A stretch of 64,000 nucleotides of DNA from an uncultured Kiloniellaceae bacterium (GTDB taxonomy: Bacteria; Pseudomonadota; Alphaproteobacteria; Kiloniellales; Kiloniellaceae), in contig CANLSF010000004.1 of the NCBI GenBank assembly GCA_947493695.1, positions 62,001 through 126,000 on the forward strand, read 5' to 3'. The notes below the pieces were generated by a model that saw nothing but the letters and a program-made list of their open reading frames with translations, searched no databases and was not told the DNA's origin. The first letter of the stretch is position 1. The number at the start of each line of letters is the position of its first letter. The translations under genes were made by a program, and so were the position numbers. This document shows, in pieces, positions 17,036-26,518 of the stretch.

Positions 17036-18148
17036 TTAGGGTTTGACGAGCGCAGGGATGATGTATTCGGCCATGATCTGTACCGGCAGTTTCCAGGCAT
17101 CAGGCTGATTATAGTTGCCGGCGGTGATGACGACCGCCAGGTCGAGACTGGGAACAATTATGAGGCGTTGCCCGCCGTTGCCGAAAGCGGCCATCCAGGG
17201 TTTACCGCTTTCCCGCATGTTGCCCAACCACCATTGATAGCCGTATTCCAGGTGGTCATCGATGCGCGTGCGGGGCATGAAGGCTTCGTTCAACCAGCTT
17301 TGAGAGATCAGTGTTTTGCCCTCCCATTGCCCCCGATTCAAAACGACTTGACCGACTTTTGCCACATCCCGGGGACGCATGCGCAGGCCTGAAGCAGCGG
17401 CAAACTCGCCGTCACTTCCCTTGATCCATTCCACATCCTCGATGTCGAGAGGGGTGAAGAGTCTTTCCTTGGCGAAGTCGAAGACGGACTGACCGCTGCC
17501 GCGTTCGATCACTTCGGCAAGGAGCGCGGTGGTACCGCCGTTATAATGCCAACGGGTGCCCGGTTCGGTGATGAAGGGCCGGTCGAGCACGAAGCGATAG
17601 CGGTCCTTGGAGAGCTCCATAGCAATTTCGCTGTTATCCGGATCGTCGTAGGGCAGGTCTTCGTTCCACTCGGTGCCCAGGCGCATGGTCAGGGCATCGG
17701 CAATGGTCATCCGCCGGCGTTGCGGATCCGCGGTAAGGTCCTTGTACTCGGGAAAGCTGTCGATGATCGGCGTATCCAGCGCTGGGGCCTGACCTGCATC
17801 CAGCGCGATGCCGTAGAGCATTCCGACGATGCTCTTAGAGACCGAGCGCAGGTCGTGTTTGGTCTCGGCATCGAAGAGGAGGTGACCCAAGGAGGCTCCC
17901 CAGCGCTCATCGATCCCATCATAGTATCGCTCGACCACCAGCTTGCCGTGCCTGATCACCAGCACTGCATGCAGATTGGGAAGACTTCCGTCTTTGACCG
18001 CTTCGTCAAGACGCTCGCCGACACCCGCGCTGAAACCGGCCTCCACCGGGGTGATCTTTTCCCAGGTGCTGTCGGATAAGGCAGGGCTGGGCATGGCGGC
18101 AACTCCGGCAGCAAAAAGAAGCGGGCGTATGAGGCGAGGGAAGACCAT
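17036..18148 (-). CDS. Class-C beta-lactamase-like serine hydrolase, exported
   Basis: 370 residues. A signal peptide (LLFAAGVAAMPSPALS) precedes a beta-lactamase/DD-peptidase fold. The catalytic SxxK is S102-V-S-K105, the YxN motif is in WHYNGGTTAL, and the third motif region reads FGNGGQ, close to the HGNGG of family esterases. These features fit the EstB/6-aminohexanoate-hydrolase group better than a true beta-lactamase. Periplasmic or envelope location. Substrate unknown. It converges with the FMN reductase gene and is divergent to the aminotransferase gene. Confidence 0.88.
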   Translation of the reverse strand: MVFPRLIRPLLFAAGVAAMPSPALSDSTWEKITPVEAGFSAGVGERLDEAVKDGSLPNLHAVLVIRHGKLVVERYYDGIDERWGASLGHLLFDAETKHDLRSVSKSIVGMLYGIALDAGQAPALDTPIIDSFPEYKDLTADPQRRRMTIADALTMRLGTEWNEDLPYDDPDNSEIAMELSKDRYRFVLDRPFITEPGTRWHYNGGTTALLAEVIERGSGQSVFDFAKERLFTPLDIEDVEWIKGSDGEFAAASGLRMRPRDVAKVGQVVLNRGQWEGKTLISQSWLNEAFMPRTRIDDHLEYGYQWWLGNMRESGKPWMAAFGNGGQRLIIVPSLDLAVVITAGNYNQPDAWKLPVQIMAEYIIPALVKP

Positions 18149-18281
18149 TCAGGATTGTACTCCGCCGATGAAATTGCGGCAACTTCAAGCGTCGATGTAG
18201 CCCTGCATCTCTCTCTTGCGTCCCTGCTCAACACTGATATGTCTTGGTCCCGGAAACAGAGTCTTCAGCAGGAACAAAAGC

Positions 18282-19451
18282 GTGCAGTATTCTCCCCGTG
18301 TTGACCGGATTGCCGGTGAAGGCGCCGCCGCCTGGCGGATCCATGTGGAAGCCGTTGAAGCCAGGGCCCGGGGCGAAGACATTCTGGTTATGTCCATCGG
18401 CGATCCGGATTTCGCGACGCCGCCGGCCATCGTGGAAACCGCTGTTCAGGCGCTAGAGTCCGGCGATACCCACTACACCACGATTGCCGGACGTCATGCG
18501 CTGCGCAGCGCCGTCGCACAGGAAACCATGCGACGCGGCGGGCCCGAGGTTACGGCGGAGAACGTGATCGTGCTGGCCGGGGCGCAGAGCGGTCTTTTTT
18601 CAGCCTCGCTCTGCCTTTTCTCCCAGGGCGACGAGGTGATCGCGCTTGATCCCATGTATGTAACCTATGAAGCGACGGTTCAGGTTTCAGGCGCCAAGCT
18701 GGTCCCGGTTCCGGCGCGCGCGGACAGCGGCTTCCGCCCGGATCTGGAAGCGATCAAGGGGGCGGTCACCGAGCGCACGCGGGCCATCATGTTCGCCAAT
18801 CCCTGCAATCCCTCCGGTGTGGTCATGACTCCGGAAGAGCTGCAGGGAATCGCAGAAATCGCCAAACGCCACGACCTCTGGGTCATATCAGATGAGGTTT
18901 ATGGTTCGCTCACTTTCGAGCAGGACCACTGCATGATCGCGGGCCTGCCGGATATGGCGGAACGCTGCGTGACCGTCTCCAGTCTTTCCAAATCCCAGGC
19001 CATGACCGGCTGGCGCATCGGCTGGATGGTTGGACCTAAGGAGTTGATCACCCACGCGGACCATCTCTCGCTTTGCATGCTTTACGGCGTGCCGGGGTTC
19101 ATTCAAGAAGCGGCCATTACGGCCCTGGGCGATGCGCGCGGCGAAATGGACCGCATGCGCGATACCTACCGTGCCCGCAGGGATCGGGTGATCGAGGGAT
19201 TGAGGGGCGCAAATAAGATTTCCGTCGTGCCGTCGCAATCCGGCATGTTCCTGCTGCTGGATGTCCGGGAGACGGGGATGAGCTCCCTTGATTTCGCCTG
19301 GGCGCTGTTCCGTGCGGAAGGTGTGTCTCTGCTGGACGCCGCCGCCTTTGGAACCAGCACCGCTGGGCATGTGCGTTTATCCTACACCCTCGGTGACGAC
19401 GCTTTGGACGAAGGCTGTCGCCGGATTCAGCGTTTCGTGTCTGGTCTTTGA
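18282..19451 (+). CDS. PLP-dependent class I/II aminotransferase
   Basis: About 389 residues from GTG 18282, which has AGGA eight nt upstream and starts the family sequence (VQYSPRVDRIAGEGAAAW); the frame is open to 18216. Fold-type I features: ANPCNPSGVVMTPEEL, the DEVYGSLTF loop, the PLP-binding Lys in SLSKSQAMTGWRIGW, and a C-terminal Arg in HVRLSYTLG that binds the substrate carboxylate. Likely an aspartate- or aromatic-type aminotransferase; exact substrate uncertain. The gltS gene follows 82 bp downstream, so a shared amino-acid role is plausible. Confidence 0.92.
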   Translation: MQYSPRVDRIAGEGAAAWRIHVEAVEARARGEDILVMSIGDPDFATPPAIVETAVQALESGDTHYTTIAGRHALRSAVAQETMRRGGPEVTAENVIVLAGAQSGLFSASLCLFSQGDEVIALDPMYVTYEATVQVSGAKLVPVPARADSGFRPDLEAIKGAVTERTRAIMFANPCNPSGVVMTPEELQGIAEIAKRHDLWVISDEVYGSLTFEQDHCMIAGLPDMAERCVTVSSLSKSQAMTGWRIGWMVGPKELITHADHLSLCMLYGVPGFIQEAAITALGDARGEMDRMRDTYRARRDRVIEGLRGANKISVVPSQSGMFLLLDVRETGMSSLDFAWALFRAEGVSLLDAAAFGTSTAGHVRLSYTLGDDALDEGCRRIQRFVSGL

Positions 19452-19533
19452 CCCAGACAAGAGGTGAGCTCCGCTGTTATAGTCGAGCAGAGATCACGGT
19501 TATCCAGGATAGAGTGCGAATTCGCTCTGTAGT

Positions 19534-20742
19534 ATGATGGAAAACACCCTCCTCGTTGACGATTTTATCACCTACACCATCGGGATCATCGTCTACTTCA
19601 TCGGGATGAAGTTGACGGATCGCGTCGACTTTCTGCGGAACTACAATATCCCCGAACCCGTGACCGGTGGTGTGCTTGCCTCGTTGCTGCTGCTCGCGGT
19701 GTACCTCTCGACCGGGATTGAGATCGCGTACGAACTCGAGACGCGCGATACGCTTCTGGTCTACTTTTTCACGACCATTGGGCTCAACGCACGCCTGTCC
19801 GATCTTCTGGCAGGCGGTAAGCCGCTCGCCATTCTTCTGGGTCTGACAATCGGCTACATCGTGCTGCAGGATACAATCGGCGTTCTGGCCGCGCAGGCGA
19901 TGGGCCTGCCGAACGCAGTCGGGGTTCTCGCGGGCTCCGCCTCCCTGATCGGAGGCCATGGAACAGCCATCGCCTGGGCACCTGATATCGCCGAGACTTA
20001 CGGCGTTCCCAATGCGCTGGAGATCGGCGTTGCCTCGGCGACCCTGGGGCTGGTTCTGGCCAGCCTGCTGGGCGGCCCCATAGCGAAGTTTTTACTGAGC
20101 CGTCATCGGATTTCCGATGCGGAACCTGACGGCGTAATCGTCGGAATTTCGCATGAGGATGAAGATACCGAGAAGATCAATCACATCAGCATTATGTCCG
20201 CACTTCTGGTGATGCACATCGCGATCATCATAGGCTATGTGGTCAATGAGGTGCTGGAAGAGGCGGGGTTCAAGCTGCCCTTATTCGTCTCCTGCCTGCT
20301 GGTGGCCATTCTGCTGTCCAACAGCGTTCCTTATCTTCTTCCAAAGATGCACTGGCCTGCCCGGACCAAGGCGCTCGCGGTGATTTCGGATTTTTCGCTC
20401 GGGCTCTTTATTGCGATGTCCCTGATGTCCATGCAGCTCTGGTCCATTGGCGACCTGGCCGGGCCATTGCTGATCCTGCTGGGCTTGCAGGCACTGGCCA
20501 CAGTGGTCTTTATCATTTTTGTATTGTTTCCCTTGATGGGGCGAGACTACCTGGCGACGGTTTTAAGTGCAGGCTTCGCAGGTTTTGCCCTGGGCGCAAC
20601 CCCGACTGCCGTCGCCAACATGACCGCTGTAACGAAAACTCACGGCCCGGCACCGACCGCCTTCATCATCCTGCCGCTGGTGGGCGCCTTCTTCGTGGAC
20701 ATCACAAATGCCTTCGTGATCCAGTTCTTTCTGTCGTTTTAG
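19534..20742 (+). CDS. gltS: Sodium/glutamate symporter, GltS family
   Basis: 402 residues and about 10-12 membrane segments. The two inverted GltS signature regions are present: GGHGTAIAWAP after ASLIGG (near residue 145) and the C-terminal ATPTAVANMTAVTKTHGPAP with the closing FFVDITNAFVIQFF. The family imports glutamate with sodium. It starts at ATG 19534 or the next codon. It follows an aminotransferase and converges with a LysR gene (21 bp between stops). Confidence 0.93.
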   Translation: MMENTLLVDDFITYTIGIIVYFIGMKLTDRVDFLRNYNIPEPVTGGVLASLLLLAVYLSTGIEIAYELETRDTLLVYFFTTIGLNARLSDLLAGGKPLAILLGLTIGYIVLQDTIGVLAAQAMGLPNAVGVLAGSASLIGGHGTAIAWAPDIAETYGVPNALEIGVASATLGLVLASLLGGPIAKFLLSRHRISDAEPDGVIVGISHEDEDTEKINHISIMSALLVMHIAIIIGYVVNEVLEEAGFKLPLFVSCLLVAILLSNSVPYLLPKMHWPARTKALAVISDFSLGLFIAMSLMSMQLWSIGDLAGPLLILLGLQALATVVFIIFVLFPLMGRDYLATVLSAGFAGFALGATPTAVANMTAVTKTHGPAPTAFIILPLVGAFFVDITNAFVIQFFLSF

Positions 20743-20763
20743 ATTAAGGCTGTGAAAGCCGAT

Positions 20764-21657
20764 TCAAAGCCTGTGCGGATAGGACTTCAGGTGGTCGATG
20801 AAGCGTTGCTTGACCGGTGAGGCGCGGGTTTCGCTCCAGATTGCGACGGTTGAGATACTTTCGGCGCAGTCTTTCAGGGGGCGGATCTCCAGGCCCTTGC
20901 GGAAATAGTTCTGGACGCTTTCCGTCTGGACCGAGATCCCCATTTCACAGGCGATCAGGCCGAAAATACCTTCGCTGTTCGAGGCCGACTGCACAACCTT
21001 GGGCTCGAAACCGGCAAGTCTGCAAAGGCTGTAGAGATGCTCATGATAATGGGTCCAGTTGGCGGTGGTACCCAGGACAAAGGGTTCATCGGCAAGCGCC
21101 GAAAGGGGAATTTCGGACAATGCCGTCAGGGGGTGGGATTCGTAGAGAACGACGACAAAGCGGTCCCGCTGCACGGTAACGCTCTCATATCCGCCTCGGA
21201 TGACCGGCCCCGTTAGAAAGCCGAAATCGAGGATGCCCGCCTCCAGGTCGTTGAGCTGCGCATGGGTGTAGTTGTGTCGCGGTTCGACCTCGATGTCGGG
21301 ATAACGTTGCCGGAAGGATTTCAGGATGGGCGAGAGCTCCCCGGCGATGGCGATGTCGGTGTAGCCGATCACCAGTCGACCGGTCTCGCCGCTGGTGGTC
21401 TTGAGGGCATGATTGATCGCCCCTTCGATATTTATGAGAGCCTTGGTGCAGCCGCCGAGAAAGTTCGTCCCCGCATCGGTCAGGGCAACATGTCGGTTGC
21501 TGCGCTCGAAAAGGACGACGCCGATCTCCTGTTCGATGTACTTGATTGTCCGGCTCAGGGTTGGCTGAGAGATGGACAGGCGTTCCGCCGCGCGTCCGAA
21601 ATGCAGCTCTTCGGCGACGGCGACAAAGCAACGGATATGGCGCATTCCCAGATGCAC
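20764..21657 (-). CDS. LysR-family transcriptional regulator
   Basis: 297 residues. The N-terminal helix-turn-helix reads RHIRCFVAVAEELHFGRAAERLSISQPTLSRTI with the usual LysR spacing; the C-terminal effector domain starts near residue 90 (RLVIGYTDIAIAGEL). It is divergent to dctP with 103 bp between starts, the standard arrangement for a LysR activator of the TRAP/deacylase genes. The intergenic AT-rich stretch 21670-21720 should hold its binding sites. Confidence 0.94.
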   Translation of the reverse strand: MHLGMRHIRCFVAVAEELHFGRAAERLSISQPTLSRTIKYIEQEIGVVLFERSNRHVALTDAGTNFLGGCTKALINIEGAINHALKTTSGETGRLVIGYTDIAIAGELSPILKSFRQRYPDIEVEPRHNYTHAQLNDLEAGILDFGFLTGPVIRGGYESVTVQRDRFVVVLYESHPLTALSEIPLSALADEPFVLGTTANWTHYHEHLYSLCRLAGFEPKVVQSASNSEGIFGLIACEMGISVQTESVQNYFRKGLEIRPLKDCAESISTVAIWSETRASPVKQRFIDHLKSYPHRL

Positions 21658-21760
21658 GATGCAATTCCTGCATCAATTAAGGCCTGATTTATATTATACT
21701 CGACAATGCCGCGAAGCTATGCTTTTGCCGTGGTTCACAATAAAAACGGGGAGCATTCAA

Positions 21761-22771
21761 ATGTTACAGGGACTTAAAACAAGTTTTACCCTTGGTTCCG
21801 CCGCCCTTGTGGCACTTGGGCTTTCATCCGGAACTATTCAGGCTGCTGATCAGGTGACCATGAATCTTGGATGGGCGACACCTCTGGAGTCCGATTACGG
21901 CATTCTGGCCAATAAATTCGAGGAACTGGCCGAGAAATACAGCGGCGGGACTGTCGATGTGAAACTGCGCTGCTGCGCGCAGATCGCGTCAGAAGACGAT
22001 GCTTTCAAGGCATTGCAGCTCGGCACGGTCGATGCCTACTTCATTTCGCAGAACAACGTTTCGCCCCATTGGCCCATGATGGACGTGTTCGTTCTTCCCT
22101 ACATTTTCCAGAACACCGATCATCTGCTGAAAGTGTCTGGTGGTCCGGTCGGTCAAAAGATCCGCGACCAACTGCAGAAAGATACCGGCGTCCATCTTCT
22201 GACCTTCGGCGGTCCCGGTTACCGCGATATGTTCAATTCGCGCCGGGCGGTCAATTCCATCGAGGATCTCAAGGGCCTCAAGCTGCGGGTGCCGAAGAAC
22301 CAGGTGATGCTCTCGACCTTTGAGGCCTTTGGCGCGGAGCCCGTGCCGCTTGCCTGGTCCGAGACACCGACGGCTTTGCAGACCCGGACAATCGACGGCG
22401 GCGACAATGGAACTTCAGTCATCAAGGAGATGAAGTTCTTCGAGTTCGCCAAGCACCTGATCATTCTGGATCACTTCGTGGGCTTTGCCCCGGTCTTCGC
22501 GTCGGACCGCTTCATGAAGAAGCTGGATGACGACCAGAAAGCAGCGGTCATGCGTGCGGCCAATGAAGCCGGCGAATACCATACCTCGGTCAAGCTGAAG
22601 GAGATCGAGGGTATTCGCGCCTGGCTCGCCAAGGAAGGCGGCATGGCGGTGACGCGTCCGGACCGTGCACCTTTCATCAAGGCGGCGCAAAAAGTGCAGC
22701 AGAAGTTCGCGGCTGAACGGGGCGCTGAGTTCAAGGCCATCGTCGACGAAATCCAGGCGGCGGCGGAGTGA
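21761..22771 (+). CDS. dctP: TRAP transporter substrate-binding protein DctP
   Basis: 336 residues from ATG 21761 with GGGGAG seven nt upstream; the frame is open to 21572 but overlaps lysR. Signal peptide of about 28 residues (LGLSSGTIQAAD). The mature protein shows the DctP pattern: GWATPLESDYGILANKFEEL, a ligand-contact segment around GGPGYRDMFNSRR with the RVPKNQVM helix, and ALQTRTIDGGDNG. It is likely specific for an organic anion; Arg residues in the pocket suggest a carboxylate. First gene of dctPQM-deacylase. Confidence 0.93.
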   Translation: MLQGLKTSFTLGSAALVALGLSSGTIQAADQVTMNLGWATPLESDYGILANKFEELAEKYSGGTVDVKLRCCAQIASEDDAFKALQLGTVDAYFISQNNVSPHWPMMDVFVLPYIFQNTDHLLKVSGGPVGQKIRDQLQKDTGVHLLTFGGPGYRDMFNSRRAVNSIEDLKGLKLRVPKNQVMLSTFEAFGAEPVPLAWSETPTALQTRTIDGGDNGTSVIKEMKFFEFAKHLIILDHFVGFAPVFASDRFMKKLDDDQKAAVMRAANEAGEYHTSVKLKEIEGIRAWLAKEGGMAVTRPDRAPFIKAAQKVQQKFAAERGAEFKAIVDEIQAAAE

Positions 22772-22791
22772 TCCACTGAGTCGATCAGTCC

Positions 22792-22824
22792 CGGCACGGG
22801 ATGCCCTGGTGGTGTCCCGTGCCG
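22792..22824 (+). terminator. Intercistronic hairpin between dctP and dctQ
   Basis: A perfect 10-bp stem (CGGCACGGGA / TCCCGTGCCG) with a 13-nt loop starts 20 nt after the dctP stop. There is no T-run, so it is more likely an mRNA-stabilising or attenuating element that favours dctP expression than a full terminator. Confidence 0.6.
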
Positions 22825-22958
22825 AACTCTCGCAAATTTGTGCGCCCCCGGAGCAGTATCCTCGCTGTTTGATAAGGCCGGATTCACTTAAGTCCGGCTG
22901 AGCAACATTGGCTGGTGACGGGAACCGGGTGCGCGCTCCAGACGGGGAGCCGGCGCAG

Positions 22959-23489
22959 GTGATTCGACAGACTTTTGCTTTTCTCGAACGGCATTTCGAA
23001 GAAATTCTTTCCTGTTTTGCATTGAGTGTGGTCGCGGTCTGCGTGTTTCTGCAGGTGATCATGCGCTACGGCTTTAACAGTGCATTGCAGTGGACCGAAG
23101 AGATCGCCGCCATCGGTATGGTCTGGGCGGTCTACATGGGCGCGGCGCTCTGTGTGCGGGAACGTTTTCACATAAGGATCATGGCGGGCGTGATGCTGCT
23201 GCCGCGCCTGGGCGCAACGGCGGTCGTCATCTTCGCGGATCTGACCTGGCTCGGCTTCCTGGTCTTCATGCTGCAGGTCTCAGTGGACTATCTGACGGTC
23301 CTCTGGAACTTCACCTCGACGACGCCCCGGCTCGGGATCAATGAATTCTATCCGCAGTCCGTGGTGTTTATCGGCTATGCGCTGATGACCCTGCGCCTGA
23401 TACAGATCTACGTGCTTTGGGTCCGCAGTGGCTTCCGGGGGATTCCCGGCATGCGGCCCGAGCATGATATCGATGCTGCGGAGGCCTGA
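22959..23489 (+). CDS. dctQ: TRAP transporter small permease DctQ
   Basis: About 176 residues with four membrane segments; the conserved FLQVIMRYGFNSALQWTEEIA of DctQ is present near residue 30. The GTG at 22959 is chosen because GGGGAG lies nine nt upstream and VIRQTFAFLERHFEE is a usual start; TTG 22908 and GTG 22929 are in frame. It binds DctM in the inner membrane. It ends 3 bp before dctM. Confidence 0.9.
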   Translation: MIRQTFAFLERHFEEILSCFALSVVAVCVFLQVIMRYGFNSALQWTEEIAAIGMVWAVYMGAALCVRERFHIRIMAGVMLLPRLGATAVVIFADLTWLGFLVFMLQVSVDYLTVLWNFTSTTPRLGINEFYPQSVVFIGYALMTLRLIQIYVLWVRSGFRGIPGMRPEHDIDAAEA

Positions 23490-23492
23490 GTT

Positions 23493-24785
23493 GTGAGTGA
23501 CCTCCTGCTGATCGCGCTCGTCTTCACCGTGCTGACGGTGATTGGTGTGCCTCTCTTCGCCGCCGTCGGTGTTGCAACCGCGCTGGCGCTGTTCCTGATC
23601 GATATTCCTTACACGCTCCTGGCGCAGACCGGTTACACGAGCCTTACGCCTTTTCCGATATTGACTATCCCGCTCTTCGTTCTGGCCGGGCGTCTGATGG
23701 AAGTCGGGGGCATGGCGAACCGGCTGATCTCCATTGCGACAAAACTGGTGGGTGCTTACCGGGGCAGTCTTGGTCTGGTGACGGTCTTTGCCTGCATGCT
23801 CTTCGCGGCCCTGTCCGGTTCGGGACCTGCCACCACGGCGGCCATCGGTTCGGTGACCATCCCGGCCATGAAACGCGAGGGCTATTCCGTGCCTTTCGGG
23901 GCGGCCATTGCCGCCTCCGCCGGTGCACTCGGCAGTGTCATACCGCCCAGCAATCTGATGATCATCTACGGTCTGGTTTCCGAGACCTCAATCCCGCGGC
24001 TGTTCTTGGCAGGTTTCGTGCCGGGCATCGTCGTGACGGTGTTCCTGTTGATCACCACCTACATCATCGCGCGCAAGAACAACTACGGCGGCAGCGGTGA
24101 TGCTTTCTCCTGGCGGCCGTTTCTGAGCGCGTTCTGGTCGGGAAAATGGGCGATTGGCGCGCCGGTCATTATTCTGGGCGGCATTTACGGGGGCGCCTTC
24201 ACGCCAACCGAAGCCGCCGCGGTGGCCGTCTTCTATGCGCTCTTTGTCGGGCTCTTCATCTATCGGGAGCTGACCCTCAAGAAGATCATCGAAAGCCTCC
24301 GCTTTACGGCGCTGATGGCCGGGCTGCTGGTGCTGCTGACACCGACGCTTGCGTTCGGTCAGCTCTCGGCTTTCTACGACATTCCGACAGCGGTCGAGAC
24401 CGCGATCATCAGTATGACCGACAATGTGGTGCTGGTGATGATCATCATCGGCATCTTCTACATCATCATCGGCACCTTCATGGAATCCCTGGCGCAGATC
24501 ATTCTCTTCACCGCCGTGTTCCTGCCGCTGGTTCAAACTTTGGGTGTGGATCCGGTCCTCTTCGGCATCTTCACAGTGATGACCTGCGAGATCGGATTTT
24601 TGACACCGCCGCTCGGCGGGAATCTGAACGTGGCGGCCCGGATCTCGGGAATCACCATCGAGCAGGTTTCGGTGGCGGTTCTGCCTTTCATTCTGGCCTA
24701 CGTCCTGGGACTGCTGTTCCTAATCTTCTGGCCCGACGCCACTCTGTGGCTGCCAAACCTCGTTTACGGCGAAGCGGTTTTCTGA
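23493..24785 (+). CDS. dctM: TRAP transporter large permease DctM
   Basis: 430 residues and about 12 membrane segments. DctM hallmarks: PLFVLAGRLMEVGGMANRL, LFAALSGSGPATTAAIGSV, GAIGSVIPPS-like sequence (GALGSVIPPSNLMIIYG), and FMESLAQIILFTAVFLPL. It starts at a GTG with GGAGG upstream. It is the sodium-driven channel of the system. The deacylase gene follows after 32 bp, so transport and processing of the same compound are likely linked. Confidence 0.96.
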   Translation: MSDLLLIALVFTVLTVIGVPLFAAVGVATALALFLIDIPYTLLAQTGYTSLTPFPILTIPLFVLAGRLMEVGGMANRLISIATKLVGAYRGSLGLVTVFACMLFAALSGSGPATTAAIGSVTIPAMKREGYSVPFGAAIAASAGALGSVIPPSNLMIIYGLVSETSIPRLFLAGFVPGIVVTVFLLITTYIIARKNNYGGSGDAFSWRPFLSAFWSGKWAIGAPVIILGGIYGGAFTPTEAAAVAVFYALFVGLFIYRELTLKKIIESLRFTALMAGLLVLLTPTLAFGQLSAFYDIPTAVETAIISMTDNVVLVMIIIGIFYIIIGTFMESLAQIILFTAVFLPLVQTLGVDPVLFGIFTVMTCEIGFLTPPLGGNLNVAARISGITIEQVSVAVLPFILAYVLGLLFLIFWPDATLWLPNLVYGEAVF

Positions 24786-24817
24786 TCGTCGAAGCAACTT
24801 CAAAAGGATCGAAAGCG

Positions 24818-26410
24818 ATGCTGGATATTATTCTGGAGGGCGGTACCCTCTATGACGGCAGCGGCCAGCCGGGATTTACCGCCGACATCGGGATTAAGGG
24901 AGACCGGATCGCCGAAATCGGTGACCTCTCGGCGGCTACCGCGGAACAGCGGGTTCCCATTGAGGGGCTGGCGGTGGCGCCGGGTTTCATCGACCTGCAT
25001 ACCCATTCGGACTTTACCCTGGCCGTGAACGGCAGGGCGGAGAGCCAGGTGCATCAGGGGGTAACCACCGAGGTGGTCGGCCAATGCGGCGTCTCCTGCG
25101 CGCCCGCCCGCAACCGTGCTGATGTGGAGCTGATGTCGCCGGGCTTCGTGCCGGGCGCGGTCGAGATCGGCTGGAAGAGTTTCGGCGAGTATCTGGATCA
25201 TCTGGACCAGAATGCGTTGGGAGTGAATGTCGCGGCCTTCGTTGGTCACGGGACCGTCCATCGCGCAATCCTTGGTGATGCGCTGCGTCCGGCGGATGAA
25301 GACGAGCTGGATGATATGTGTGACCTGTTGAAGACCTCCCTCGACGAAGGTGCCTATGGTTTCTCGACCGGTCTGGAATACTGGCCGGGCAGTCTGGCGT
25401 CGCCCGATCAGCTTGCCCGTCTTTGTTCCGTGGCGGCCGGGAAGGATGTGCTCTACGCCACGCATGTGCGCAACCGCGATGTCTTCTACGACCTGGGTTT
25501 CGGCGAGGCGCTTGCCACGGCCCGGGTCTCCGGCGCCCGCTTGCAGATCTCGCATATTCAGCCCAAGTTCGGCGCGCCCGGGCATGCGATGGAACACAGT
25601 CTGGAGATGATCGAGAAGGCCCGAAGCCACGGCGTGGACGTTGCCTTCGATGTCATCCCGCATCGCTGGTCCCACACACGGGTGCTCGCGATCCTGCCGC
25701 AATGGGCGCAGGAGGGCGGCGTCGATGAGGTTTCCGCCCGGCTTAAAGATCCTGACTGCCGGGACCGCATCCGGCGGAATCCGCGTCCCATGTGGCGACT
25801 GGTCAGTGCCGGTCAGTGGGACAAGATCGTGCTGATGCAATCCCTGGAGAACCAGGCGCTGGTCGGGATGAACTTTGCGGATATCGCACAGCGTCGGGGC
25901 CAGGACCCCTATGATGCGGTGTTCGATATGCTCCTGGAGGAAGGCGACAACATGAACCATCTCATGTGGACCTCGCAGTCTTTCTCCGAAGACGATATCG
26001 AACTTGCCCTCTCGCAGCCGGAGTGTGCAGTGATTTCCGACACTCTGGCGCTGGCACCCTATGGCTGCCTGAAGCATCACATCGGGTCGCTCAGCGGTTA
26101 CGGTTGGGCCGCACGCTTTTTACAGCATTACGTCCGCGACCGCGGCGTCATGTCCCTGGAAGACGGTATCCGGCGTCTGACCTCGGTTCCGGCGGCGCGC
26201 CTCGGGATTCGCGACCGCGGTACGCTGACGGTCGGCAACTATGCGGACGTCACGGTTTTTGACGCCAAACAGATCGCCAGTCATTTCGAAATCGCCGCCC
26301 CCCAACGCTACGCCACCGGCATTGCCCACGTGCTGGTGAATGGCCAGTTCGCCATGCAGGAGGGCGGGCGCACAGAAACGGATTCCGGGCGTGTGCTGCG
26401 AAGACAGTGA
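24818..26410 (+). CDS. N-acyl-D-amino-acid deacylase (D-aminoacylase-like amidohydrolase)
   Basis: 530 residues, amidohydrolase superfamily. The metal motif HTHSD is at residues 61-65 and the zinc-binding Cys at 90 (VVGQCGVS), matching the NxNCG region of D-aminoacylases; a downstream His is in QISHIQPKFG and the catalytic Asp region in HHIGSLSGYG. The start is ATG 24818; the frame is open far upstream inside dctM but only by chance. The enzyme would release free amino acids from N-acyl (often D-) amino acids taken up through the adjacent TRAP system. A dihydroorotase- or dipeptidase-like role is less likely. Confidence 0.88.
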   Translation: MLDIILEGGTLYDGSGQPGFTADIGIKGDRIAEIGDLSAATAEQRVPIEGLAVAPGFIDLHTHSDFTLAVNGRAESQVHQGVTTEVVGQCGVSCAPARNRADVELMSPGFVPGAVEIGWKSFGEYLDHLDQNALGVNVAAFVGHGTVHRAILGDALRPADEDELDDMCDLLKTSLDEGAYGFSTGLEYWPGSLASPDQLARLCSVAAGKDVLYATHVRNRDVFYDLGFGEALATARVSGARLQISHIQPKFGAPGHAMEHSLEMIEKARSHGVDVAFDVIPHRWSHTRVLAILPQWAQEGGVDEVSARLKDPDCRDRIRRNPRPMWRLVSAGQWDKIVLMQSLENQALVGMNFADIAQRRGQDPYDAVFDMLLEEGDNMNHLMWTSQSFSEDDIELALSQPECAVISDTLALAPYGCLKHHIGSLSGYGWAARFLQHYVRDRGVMSLEDGIRRLTSVPAARLGIRDRGTLTVGNYADVTVFDAKQIASHFEIAAPQRYATGIAHVLVNGQFAMQEGGRTETDSGRVLRRQ

Positions 26411-26518
26411 GAGCTGTCTCTGACTTGGGTTAAGATCTCGAAGGACAGAGGCAACGACGCAGTATGATGGACCGGAAGGTCCTGTATGAGTGCTGTCACG
26501 CCTGTTTAAGGCAGGCAC

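Noticed and set aside
17036-18148. Possible beta-lactamase resistance gene
   Set aside because: The motifs fit the wider serine-hydrolase/esterase group (FGNGG in place of KTG); nothing shows beta-lactam hydrolysis.
24146-24817. Open frame upstream of the deacylase start, giving a 754-residue protein
   Set aside because: The extra part overlaps dctM in another frame and has no protein-like composition; ATG 24818 gives the family N-terminus.
24800-26080. 426-codon minus-strand frame opposite the deacylase gene
   Set aside because: Antisense shadow of a well-supported gene.
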